A stretch of DNA of 64,000 bases from a virus. Position numbers and translations under genes: made by a program. The notes under the pieces are model-generated. The model did no database searches. It was not told the DNA's origin and saw nothing but the letters and a program-made list of their open reading frames with translations. The stretch covers positions 18,781-82,780 of the IMG/VR virus record IMGVR_UViG_3300020580_000001. One strand, given 5' to 3'. The first letter of the stretch is position 1; each line of letters opens with the position of its first letter. This document shows positions 1-6,358 of the stretch, one piece after another.

Positions 1-63
1 CCATTCGCGAATTTTGTTGCGCTTCGTCAATTCGGCATAATCGAAGAAGCGCCAGACAGCCAT
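1..63 (-). CDS. 5' end of an unidentified protein, cut by the window edge
   Basis: Reading leftward from the ATG at 61-63 there are 21 open codons (MAVWRFFDYAELTKRNKIRE...) that run off base 1 without a stop. The start resembles short phage or toxin-like proteins that begin with a WRFFDY motif, but 21 residues are too few to assign a family. The ribosome binding site is weak. The codons fit the AT-moderate composition of the neighbours. This is a tentative call. Confidence 0.4.
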   Translation of the reverse strand, partial: MAVWRFFDYAELTKRNKIREW

Positions 64-101
64 AAGCTATCACATAAAACGGATAAAAGTCAAGAATTTA
101 C

Positions 102-130
102 TTGACGGGCGAATATCACTTATATATGAT
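102..130 (+). promoter_or_regulatory. sigma70-type promoter upstream of the tRNA-like gene
   Basis: TTGACG at 102-107 and TATGAT at 125-130 are separated by exactly 17 bases, in an AT-rich stretch. The expected start point is near 137, which places the 13-bp hairpin (149-187) and the tRNA-like sequence (204-275) in one short transcript. The match is good on sequence alone; activity is inferred. Confidence 0.6.
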
Positions 131-148
131 AATCGAACTTCCGGAATT

Positions 149-187
149 GGTTCGACGTTTCAAGTAGTTAGCAAGAAACGTCGAACC
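149..187 (+). repeat. perfect 13-bp hairpin in the leader of the tRNA-like gene
   Basis: GGTTCGACGTTTC at 149-161 is the exact reverse complement of 175-187, with a 13-base spacer. It lies between the promoter and the tRNA-like gene and has no T-run behind it, so it does not look like a simple intrinsic terminator. It could be an RNA-processing stem, an operator or an attachment-type palindrome. Confidence 0.6.
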
Positions 188-203
188 GTCCGATTCGCAT
201 AAA

Positions 204-275
204 TGGGGGATGGTCTAACGGTAGGACGGCCCGATTTACCCCGAGGCAATCCCGGTTCGAATCCGGGTCCCCCAT
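204..275 (+). tRNA. tRNA-like gene with an abnormal anticodon arm
   Basis: The acceptor stem (TGGGGGA 204-210 with TCCCCCA 268-274), the D arm (213-227, with GG in the loop) and the T arm (CCCGG-TTCGAAT-CCGGG, 251-267) are all well formed. The U1-A72 pair is as in tRNA-Gln. The anticodon arm is not normal: GCCCG (229-233) pairs with 242-247 only if A244 is bulged, which leaves an 8-base loop ATTTACCC and a 3-base variable region. Depending on which T is U33, the anticodon is UUA (would read the stop codon UAA) or UAC (Val). C37 is also unusual. It could be a suppressor tRNA, a decayed tRNA or a tRNA mimic. No CCA end is encoded. Confidence 0.6.
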
Positions 276-437
276 CAACCCGAATGGCGGGGCCGAGGTG
301 TTCCAGCACCCCGACCCCTGATCAAAAACCCAGGGATTTGGCCCCCTGAGCATGACCGTCCGATGCATATAACACGAACGGCGCGGACTTTCCAGAGTCC
401 AGCTCATCGCCAATCCCGCAATCCATGGATTGGCCCC

Positions 438-1316
438 ATGAACATTCTTTCTCACGACCAACAGGTTAGCGTCATAGCCGCCCTCACCGAAGGCTGTAGC
501 ATTCGCTCCGTCGAGCGCTTGACCGGCATTCACCGCGATACGATCATGCGGCTAGGCGTCCGCGTCGGACGCGACTGCGCGGCCTTGCATGACCGCCTAA
601 TGCAAAACCTGCATGTCAATCTACTTGAGTTTGACGAGGTATGGTCATTCATCGGCAAGAAGCAAAAGCGGCTTGCCCCAAGCGACCTTCGAGAAAAGGG
701 CGACTGCTATATCTTCACGGCGTTGTCGGCTACGCACAAGGCGATCATTTCTTATCAAATCGGTAAGCGGAGCGGAGCGAATGCGAATACCTTCGCTATG
801 GACGTTCGCCAACGGATTCTCGGGCGTCCGCAAATCAGTTCCGATGGCTTTAGTCCTTACGTTGATGCCATTGAACTGGCCTTCGGCTCGGACGTCGATT
901 ACGGGCAAATCGTGAAGGTATATGCTGGCGAGCCTGGCCCTGATGCCGCGCGGCGCTATTCGCCGGGCGTCGTAGTAGATGTAAGGAAGGCGGTCATCGC
1001 CGGCGGCCCAGATCGGAAGAAGATCAGCACGTCTTTTGTCGAGCGATCGAACCTAACAATCCGGATGCAATGCCGCCGGCTTACGAGGCTTACAAATGCC
1101 TTCAGCAAGAAGCTTGAGAACCATGCGGCGGCTGTGGCGCTGTTTGTGGCGCATTATAACTTTTGCCGTGTTCATGAGACTTTGCGCGTTACGCCAGCCA
1201 TGGCGCTGGGCGTGACCGATCACATTTGGACGATTGGTGAGTTAATTGACGCCGCCTCGGCAGGCCCCCAGCCCCGCATGCGTCCATTCACGGTGATCCA
1301 TGGAGGGCGCGCCTAG
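438..1316 (+). CDS. IS1-like family transposase
   Basis: The product is a DDE transposase of the IS1-like type common in alphaproteobacteria. An N-terminal helix-turn-helix (ERLTGIHRDTIMRL) is followed by the catalytic Asp in EFDEVWSF, a second Asp in SSDGFSPY and the Glu in TSFVERSNLT. The C-terminal motif KLENHAAAVALFVAHYNF...HETLRVTPAMA is typical. I start at the ATG at 438; an in-frame ATG at 363 would add 25 residues with no family resemblance. I did not find convincing terminal inverted repeats or a target duplication, so it may be an immobile remnant that marks a recombination boundary at the left of the phage genes. Confidence 0.85.
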   Translation: MNILSHDQQVSVIAALTEGCSIRSVERLTGIHRDTIMRLGVRVGRDCAALHDRLMQNLHVNLLEFDEVWSFIGKKQKRLAPSDLREKGDCYIFTALSATHKAIISYQIGKRSGANANTFAMDVRQRILGRPQISSDGFSPYVDAIELAFGSDVDYGQIVKVYAGEPGPDAARRYSPGVVVDVRKAVIAGGPDRKKISTSFVERSNLTIRMQCRRLTRLTNAFSKKLENHAAAVALFVAHYNFCRVHETLRVTPAMALGVTDHIWTIGELIDAASAGPQPRMRPFTVIHGGRA

Positions 1317-1332
1317 CGCCTTTCTCGCGAGT

Positions 1333-1368
1333 GTCCTAATCTGAGAAATCGAGTGTCCGAATTAGGAC
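1333..1368. repeat. short inverted repeat downstream of the transposase
   Basis: GTCCTAAT at 1333-1340 is mirrored by ATTAGGAC at 1361-1368. It may be part of the right end of the insertion sequence or a weak terminator. No matching copy was found left of the transposase. Confidence 0.4.
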
Positions 1369-1467
1369 AGCACCTCATTTTGCTTCGTTTTGCCTGCCAG
1401 CCGTGCTATAAAGGCGAACCCGCCAAGTGGCGTTCGGTCAAGTGACCGATAGGAGGAGTCACCCACT

Positions 1468-1623
1468 TTGAAAGGATTTATTTATTCGTCATTAGGTTTC
1501 GATACAGCATTATTGATAATTCATATGTGGGGTTTTCCTCCAGCCCCATGGAATGTGATTATTTTCCAAATATGTTTTCTCCCTATTGTAGCTATTATTG
1601 ACAACTATCTACCTCGGAGATAG
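1468..1623 (+). CDS. 51-residue hydrophobic small protein
   Basis: A TTG start at 1468 is preceded by a strong ribosome site (AGGAGGAG, 1451-1458). The 51-residue product starts MKGFIYSSLGFDTALLII and has two hydrophobic segments (about 5-20 and 29-45), so it is probably a small inner-membrane protein. Its 3' end overlaps the end of the opposing gene by 15 bases. No family is recognised. The Shine-Dalgarno match is the main support. Confidence 0.5.
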   Translation: MKGFIYSSLGFDTALLIIHMWGFPPAPWNVIIFQICFLPIVAIIDNYLPRR

Positions 1624-1797
1624 CAGCGCGCGCTTCACGATCGTCTTTGCGATTTCCTTGATATCATCATGGCGAATTGTGCTCTTCCATGTAATTTCAT
1701 CAGCGCCAATACCATAAAGTTCATCGCGAATAATATCGCGGAGATCGCGGGCGCTGATCATGACGTGTGGAGAAGGTTTTCCACTAGATTTTGACAT
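1609..1797 (-). CDS. small hypothetical protein (62 aa)
   Basis: A soluble, charged, helical protein starting MSKSSGKPSPHVMISARD. The ATG at 1797 lies 14 bases inside the end of the upstream coiled-coil gene, an overlap typical of phage operons. A longer reading to 1869 is possible but would overlap the neighbour further. The function is unknown. It is the last gene of the left minus-strand operon. Confidence 0.5.
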   Translation of the reverse strand: MSKSSGKPSPHVMISARDLRDIIRDELYGIGADEITWKSTIRHDDIKEIAKTIVKRALLSPR

Positions 1798-2608
1798 ATG
1801 TAAATCTGTGCGTTCCGGAGCCATCATTATAGTGTTGCCGCTGTGGCGTATGTATGGAAGACCCGTCATAAATAACTTGTGGCGGTGATGTTCTCATGAT
1901 AGAATACAATGAGATCATAATACTCACAAAGACACCGACAGCCATAGCAATACCGATAAGATTTTGATTGCCGCCATGTTGAGCTGCGGCCCCCTGTAGT
2001 CGCAATGTTTCAGCAACGATTTGAGATGCCGTTGTTCCGCTTGCTCCGCCGCGCTCACCAGCCTCTCTAGTCACGGAGAGCTTAAGAGCCGCCAAATCTG
2101 AGGCGATCTGAGACATTGCCGGATCTGACACCGATGTTCTGCCCCCTGTCTCATAACGAAATTGCTCAACACCAGCGAGGCGCTTGTCCATCGTTGCCAG
2201 CGTTGCAGCAATGTTGTCGGCTGTTTTGTTGATCGTATCAGAGAGGGAGGTGGTAACTTTATCGAGCTGCGTCGAGACTAAGTCCGAGGTCGTTTTCATT
2301 TGACCTGTCTGGGTCTCAGAAATTTGCTTGTCATAATCCTTTTTGAGATCAGCGAGATTATCGACTCGTCGCCTTTCGGCCTCAATAACCATACTGAAAT
2401 ATTCAGAAACATGTTTTACTTCTGCGGCATTAAATTTAGCAGTCAAGGTGTCGAATTTTTCCTGGAATTGCTGATTAGCATCGACAAGCGCAAGGACATT
2501 TTCGGAAGGATCAATTGCGCCAGCGCCATATCTATCGACGCTAAGGCCAGCACCGGGCGATATTATGCCGTTTGATTTCGGAGAACGCCTTATCTGCCGT
2601 GCCGCCAT
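1784..2608 (-). CDS. coiled-coil protein with one C-terminal membrane anchor
   Basis: Residues about 40-215 are highly charged, helical and coiled-coil-like (VDANQQFQEKFDTLTAKF, AERRRVDNLADLKKDYDK). They are followed by a hydrophobic segment at about 217-238 (NLIGIAMAVGVFVSIMISLY) and a short polar tail. Proteins with this pattern (NVL.LV.A start, long coiled coil, one late membrane span) are common in proteobacterial phages next to lysis genes. Their function is not established. The position downstream of endolysin and small membrane proteins suggests a lysis-associated or envelope-anchored role. Confidence 0.7.
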   Translation of the reverse strand: MAARQIRRSPKSNGIISPGAGLSVDRYGAGAIDPSENVLALVDANQQFQEKFDTLTAKFNAAEVKHVSEYFSMVIEAERRRVDNLADLKKDYDKQISETQTGQMKTTSDLVSTQLDKVTTSLSDTINKTADNIAATLATMDKRLAGVEQFRYETGGRTSVSDPAMSQIASDLAALKLSVTREAGERGGASGTTASQIVAETLRLQGAAAQHGGNQNLIGIAMAVGVFVSIMISLYSIMRTSPPQVIYDGSSIHTPQRQHYNDGSGTHRFTYVKI

Positions 2609-2613
2609 TGAGC

Positions 2614-2814
2614 TTATGATCTCCTTGACAACTTAGCCGCCGCGCGCATGATAACCTCTGGCTTGCGCTGAATTAAACTCCGCGTCGTATAACGGATTAT
2701 GTATCGATATACGATCCAGCGAAACCATGGTTCACGCCACATGCTGGCGCCATAGGCACAGCGCCACACAAATCTTGCGCCGATGTCACGGGAGTGAGGA
2801 AGCTTGTCTTTCAT
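2614..2814 (-). CDS. small basic hypothetical protein (66 aa)
   Basis: An Arg- and Trp-rich protein (WREPWFRWIVYRYIIRY) with one possible amphipathic or membrane segment. It is preceded by AAGAGGAAA about 13 bases before the ATG and ends five bases before the next gene, which fits operon organisation. No family is recognised. Confidence 0.45.
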   Translation of the reverse strand: MKDKLPHSRDIGARFVWRCAYGASMWREPWFRWIVYRYIIRYTTRSLIQRKPEVIMRAAAKLSRRS

Positions 2815-2832
2815 TGTCAGTCATGTTTCCTC

Positions 2833-3072
2833 TTAATGTAATGACAGATGCATCCCGCCAGCGCCTAATAGGCACTTGAGAAGATCGAAGATGATCTTGA
2901 TTGCTATAATCGCCACGATGACCCACAGAACGATCCTAATTATAGCGGTAACGATCGCGGGCAAGAACTGTGTTAGATATGGCAACAAGAGTTGAATCAG
3001 TGACCATATACCGATTATGACCACTATCATAATACAAACTTGCTCCCAGAATCCTAAATCAAAACAGCCCAT
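2833..3072 (-). CDS. two-span membrane protein (79 aa)
   Basis: Starts MGCFDLGFWEQVCIMIVVII, with two strongly hydrophobic segments (about 12-38 and 42-70) and a short polar end. The ribosome site AGGAG lies seven bases upstream. The same layout occurs in small conserved phage proteins of alphaproteobacteria near lysis genes. A holin-like role is possible but unproven. Confidence 0.6.
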   Translation of the reverse strand: MGCFDLGFWEQVCIMIVVIIGIWSLIQLLLPYLTQFLPAIVTAIIRIVLWVIVAIIAIKIIFDLLKCLLGAGGMHLSLH

Positions 3073-3174
3073 GCTGATCTCCTATGTGAATTTTCTGTTG
3101 CGCAGACGCGCTGGATATGGTAGGTTTTGCAGGTGAGCGGCGGCGTGGAAATGCAGACACGCGGGTCGGCGGTT

Positions 3175-3206
3175 AAAAGAGTCCTTGATCTGCCTATGGG
3201 TCAAGG
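3175..3206 (-). terminator. possible weak terminator at the end of the lysis cluster
   Basis: On the minus strand CCTTGA (3206-3201) pairs with TCAAGG (3188-3183) around a 12-base loop, followed by CTCTTTT. It lies between the end of the 57-residue membrane gene and the next minus-strand gene. The six-base stem is short. Confidence 0.3.
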
Positions 3207-3255
3207 CCGCTAGGTCAAATAGGCAGCCGGGATTGCGTCCGGCCCGCTCATGCCT

Positions 3256-3429
3256 TCATATGGGTTGCTTATGATGCTGATCATTGGCTGGCGGCGGTGC
3301 CGGCGCGATTTCTTCGATTGTAGAGCTGATAACATCAGAGTTAGGACCGCGCGAAGCAAAGAAACTCATAACTGTCATCACAATCCCGACTATGATGAGA
3401 ACAATACCTATTGCGTCAATGAGTTTCAT
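3256..3429 (-). CDS. 57-residue membrane-anchored small protein
   Basis: The start codon overlaps the stop of the upstream gene (ATGA, 3426-3429). The product starts MKLIDAIGIVLIIVGIVMTV, one membrane span at residues 5-24, followed by a polar tail rich in Ala/Pro (EEIAPAPPPAND). Its size and anchor suggest an accessory lysis protein such as a holin partner, but no signature is present. The reading frame and overlap make it more likely than the plus-strand readings over the same bases. Confidence 0.5.
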   Translation of the reverse strand: MKLIDAIGIVLIIVGIVMTVMSFFASRGPNSDVISSTIEEIAPAPPPANDQHHKQPI

Positions 3430-3608
3430 GCAAATGACCGCTCAAGTAATACTAGCATTCCGGCAACACCAAGCGGGAGAGGGGTTAAGAATTCATCCAT
3501 AATCCCGTGCTTGCCATTGATTGTTTCCAACCAGCGCCCGAGGACCATCAAACCAGATACGAATGCAAAGCCAATTACAAGCTGAACGCTAATCCCAAGC
3601 TCACACAT
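3426..3608 (-). CDS. small membrane protein, holin candidate (60 aa)
   Basis: The ATG at 3608 follows AAGGGGTAAGCAC, a good ribosome site. There are two hydrophobic segments (residues about 6-24, QLVIGFAFVSGLMVLGRW, and 42-57) with a charged turn and a short end. The location between endolysin-side genes and other membrane proteins, and the size, fit a holin, but this is inference. It is translationally coupled to the next gene through ATGA. Confidence 0.55.
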   Translation of the reverse strand: MCELGISVQLVIGFAFVSGLMVLGRWLETINGKHGIMDEFLTPLPLGVAGMLVLLERSFA

Positions 3609-3612
3609 GTGC

Positions 3613-3828
3613 TTACCCCTTTGCGATTTTGTGCATAACAATCGCCTGCCCGACTGTCCATCCGATAAGGTGCCATGCCCAATCTTGATCCGATGCCCAA
3701 TCGGTTGATGTCGGTGGCTTGTCCGACTCGACGTCGGCAAGTTCATGTTCAAGCATAGACATGGAAAATGCTGGGGGTTGACCATCATGACCAAGCCGGT
3801 ATCCGGCAACGAAGGCTTCAACGTTCAT
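3613..3828 (-). CDS. hypothetical phage protein (71 aa)
   Basis: A soluble acidic protein starting MNVEAFVAGYRLGHDGQPPA. Its start overlaps the upstream stop (ATGA) and its stop lies only four bases before the next start, so it is embedded in the lysis-region operon. No known domain was recognised. Confidence 0.55.
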   Translation of the reverse strand: MNVEAFVAGYRLGHDGQPPAFSMSMLEHELADVESDKPPTSTDWASDQDWAWHLIGWTVGQAIVMHKIAKG

Positions 3829-4136
3829 AGGAATTTGCCTGTTTTTGGATCATACCGGCTATTTGAATCCGGCACCCATGATATACCGTCACCGGCGAGC
3901 ACAAGTGGCGCGCGTGGCGCGGTCATTTTGTTTAGCAACAAGAAGATTTCAAGGGCCTTCTCGGCCATAGCGGCGGGCGGAAAAATAAGTCCGGTTTCCG
4001 ACAGCATATGTTCCGTGAAGGCCACTTGGCTATCGTACTTGCCTTTAGCTAGTCCTGTTAAAAGAGCCGCCGCCATTGCCGACAGCATCCTTGCATGCGA
4101 TTGGATCTCGCCAACAGTAATTGGACGATCTGGCAT
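3825..4136 (-). CDS. conserved phage hypothetical protein (103 aa)
   Basis: A helical N-terminal two-thirds (VGEIQSHARMLSAMAAALLTGL) is followed by a C-terminal sequence ISWVPDSNSRYDPKTGKFL that recurs in small proteins of other phages. The role is unknown. It sits in an uninterrupted minus-strand operon, with ATGA coupling to the following gene. Confidence 0.6.
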   Translation of the reverse strand: MPDRPITVGEIQSHARMLSAMAAALLTGLAKGKYDSQVAFTEHMLSETGLIFPPAAMAEKALEIFLLLNKMTAPRAPLVLAGDGISWVPDSNSRYDPKTGKFL

Positions 4137-4462
4137 TATTGCGGACCTGGCGTAGCCCCTGGAACCGGAACCGCCGCAATGGCCGATTTGATTTCGCCAT
4201 TTGTGTCCTTCATAGTTGCAAGCATACTGGCTTGATCAGCAACGATCACGTCCAAAACTGCCGCATGACCGGCGGCGCCGGTTGCAGTTAAGTCAGCGAG
4301 AGCTTTGTGGACATCTGTTTTTAGAGATTCCAATTCAGTTTTCATTGCTGCATGATTTGCTTGTACGTCTGCCAAAGTCGCCATGATTCTTTCATTCCTT
4401 TGTGTTGCGATCTCGAAATAATCGTAGACCGTGGTTGCGAAATCGTCATCGAGGCGCCTCAC
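4136..4462 (-). CDS. coiled-coil hypothetical protein
   Basis: A helical heptad-like protein (ADVQANHAAMKTELESLKTD) with a Pro-rich end (VPVPGATPGPQ). Two starts are plausible: the ATG at 4462, which overlaps the stop of the homing endonuclease gene (ATGA), or the internal ATG at 4384 (MATLADVQANHAA) behind an AAGGA. The second would leave an 82-residue protein and suggests the endonuclease gene was inserted just upstream of an existing start. Confidence 0.5.
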   Translation of the reverse strand: MRRLDDDFATTVYDYFEIATQRNERIMATLADVQANHAAMKTELESLKTDVHKALADLTATGAAGHAAVLDVIVADQASMLATMKDTNGEIKSAIAAVPVPGATPGPQ

Positions 4463-4950
4463 ATTATCCTCGCATATTGCCCAAATAATTTATTGGCTGC
4501 CTCTATATAAGCCGAATGCGCCTCTTCAGCTGTAGAAAAATAACCAAGATTATAAAGCTTTCTCTTGCACCTTATAGCCGCCGTCCATTTTCTCTGATGC
4601 TTATGCCAAAATGCCCCTTTCAGACCAGATGTATTAGAGCACATAATAGCAATATTTGCGTGGTTCTGAGAATTTGTAGCCTCACGAAGATTGCACCAGC
4701 GATTATTCGACGGATCTAGATCGCGATGATCGATCTGGTTACATGGCCATTCACCAGTCATATAAAGCCACGCAAGGCGATGCGATAAATAACGGCGCCT
4801 ATCAATTACTATTCCGCGATATCCAGCTGCGTCTATTGTCGTTCCAGCCGGCTTGTCTTTGGGAGCGCCAAGGCGTTTGCCAAGCCATGTAAATACGCCA
4901 GTTTCTTGATCGTAATGCAAAATTTCGCGAAGGCGTTCAGACGTTAGCAT
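4459..4950 (-). CDS. HNH homing endonuclease with AP2-type DNA-binding domain
   Basis: A free-standing selfish endonuclease. The HNH core lies at about residues 55-100 (SHRLAWLYMTGEW, then QIDHRDLDPSNNRWCNLREATNSQNHAN). It is followed by an AP2-like DNA-binding domain (SGLKGAFWHKHQRKWTAAIR...LGYFSTAEEAHSAYIEAA). The length of 163 residues is normal for the family. It sits between endolysin and small operon genes with a one-base overlap (TAATG) upstream and ATGA downstream, so it is tightly fitted into the operon rather than within a gene. Confidence 0.9.
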   Translation of the reverse strand: MLTSERLREILHYDQETGVFTWLGKRLGAPKDKPAGTTIDAAGYRGIVIDRRRYLSHRLAWLYMTGEWPCNQIDHRDLDPSNNRWCNLREATNSQNHANIAIMCSNTSGLKGAFWHKHQRKWTAAIRCKRKLYNLGYFSTAEEAHSAYIEAANKLFGQYARIM

Positions 4951-6044
4951 TACGCGCCGACACGTCTTTTAGCTTCCGGCGTTGCCGGAACCGTACCGCC
5001 GGTTACGTCACCATCCTTAGCGGCCATCAAGCCAACGCCGGCGGAGATGCCCATAATAGTGGTGAGAATGTCAGCATACGGCTGCAATGACGGGATGACC
5101 TTAGCCGCCCCCGTTAACGCGGCGATGATACCAGGGATCGTGGTTTTCCAGTTTATCATTCCAAGAACTTTGTTCATTGGTTGAGTTCCTTGTGTGGTCG
5201 GTGCCGTCGGTTCGGCGGCCTTAATTTGCAAAACTGGAGGAGGCGGAGGAGGAGGGGTGAATATCTCCTCAAGTTTTGCAAAATCTGTTGCTTGCGCTTC
5301 GATCTTCGCAATTCGGATATTGATTGCGTCGCGTTGTGCAACAAGCGCATCGCGAATCGCGCCGAAATGATCGAGAATCGCCGCATCTAGCCCAGCAATC
5401 GTTGCCGATATCGTGGGAGGCCCAGCGGGCGGCGCTGGCTGGGAAGGACTTGGAGCTGGCGTTGGTGGGGGCGAGGCTGGCTGGGGCGCGGGAGGGGCTT
5501 TAAGCAGCCTTGCTTTTGCAACAACCGCCTCAGCATGGGCAATGCGATTGTCGAGGTTTGCGGTCGGCCCTAGCTTTGGCCGCTCATAGACCATCATAAA
5601 ATTAGCGGTGAGATTTGCGATTGATCTTGACCCGCCCGTCAATTGCTTGTATAGTGTTTCATACTCAGGAGTGGTTTGCAATTCATAAACAACGAAATCG
5701 CACTGTGTGCCCAAGTCGTTCAGTAATGCCCCCTTGGGTAATCCGAGACGTGTTTCAGCGCGGCCGGAAAAGGCGATATATGCAGTTTTTCGGTCGCCAA
5801 GCCATTCGGCAATTCCGCCGGATTTTAGCGCGTCTGGAACGCCGCCAGAGGCGTCTGGATGCGCACGAAACATCGTGGCAATTAGAAATTCTCCTGACTC
5901 CTGGCAAAAGTTCCCAACCGCCGCCCCCGCTCCATTCTCAATGAATCCAACAGACATAAAATGATTGAACGCCGCGATCATTGGTGCTGTAACATGAACT
6001 GTCATGATGTTGTCTAAGTCCCTGGGATGTAGAACAACATCCAT
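4950..6044 (-). CDS. endolysin (phage tail-lysozyme domain) with Pro-rich linker and membrane-like C-terminal domain
   Basis: The N-terminal domain (about 15-165) resembles the phage tail-lysozyme family: APMIAAFNHFMSVGF, then NFCQESGEF with likely catalytic Glu49, so it should cleave peptidoglycan. Two Pro-rich linkers follow (PAPQPASPPPTPAPSPSQ and FTPPPPPPPV) around a helical segment. The C-terminal 75 residues (MNKVLGMINWKTTIPGIIAALTGAAKVIP...GGTV) look like a small protein that is often separate in other phages, so this appears to be a fusion. The start at 6044 is uncertain; the ATG at 6005 is the alternative. Confidence 0.75.
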   Translation of the reverse strand: MDVVLHPRDLDNIMTVHVTAPMIAAFNHFMSVGFIENGAGAAVGNFCQESGEFLIATMFRAHPDASGGVPDALKSGGIAEWLGDRKTAYIAFSGRAETRLGLPKGALLNDLGTQCDFVVYELQTTPEYETLYKQLTGGSRSIANLTANFMMVYERPKLGPTANLDNRIAHAEAVVAKARLLKAPPAPQPASPPPTPAPSPSQPAPPAGPPTISATIAGLDAAILDHFGAIRDALVAQRDAINIRIAKIEAQATDFAKLEEIFTPPPPPPPVLQIKAAEPTAPTTQGTQPMNKVLGMINWKTTIPGIIAALTGAAKVIPSLQPYADILTTIMGISAGVGLMAAKDGDVTGGTVPATPEAKRRVGA

Positions 6045-6358
6045 CTCAACTCATTATGCGCGACGGCGATAGTTGCTAACCAGTTCGCATCTAGTCCCCA
6101 GAAAAGTCCCAATAAAATGCCGGCAGGACTCCACCAGTTAATCTTTAGCCAAGCCAAAAAGGGCGCATATTTTACCTTGCCTTTTGGATAAATTTTGGAT
6201 AGGATTTTTTGGTGAGCGGGGCGCTAGCCTGGATTTTTCGATGTTTGACTTTCTAATTTTCCGCGTGTACCCAGTGATAATTGCGCTAATGATATTAATT
6301 TTTGTATTTGGGGTATTGACTGGGCGATTTCATTAAATTTATGCGCCTAAGTTTGCTA
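6045..6358. other. 314-base intergenic region; only a 31-codon hydrophobic reading frame
   Basis: The region separates the endolysin gene from the large fibre gene and is AT-rich toward 6360. The only notable content is a plus-strand 31-codon frame at 6241-6336 (MFDFLIFRVYPVIIALMILI...), a possible membrane peptide, but it lacks a good ribosome site. No clear terminator or promoter was seen. Confidence 0.3.

Noticed and set aside
1-63. Extra copy of the GAAGCGCCAGA intergenic motif at bases 46-57
   Set aside because: It falls in a probable coding frame, lacks the other boxes, and a 10-11-base match is expected by chance. A similar match at about 59215 lies inside a gene as well.
3250-3585. 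Plus-strand frames over the lysis-region membrane genes
   Set aside because: Minus-strand genes with ATGA coupling and ribosome sites explain the same bases better.
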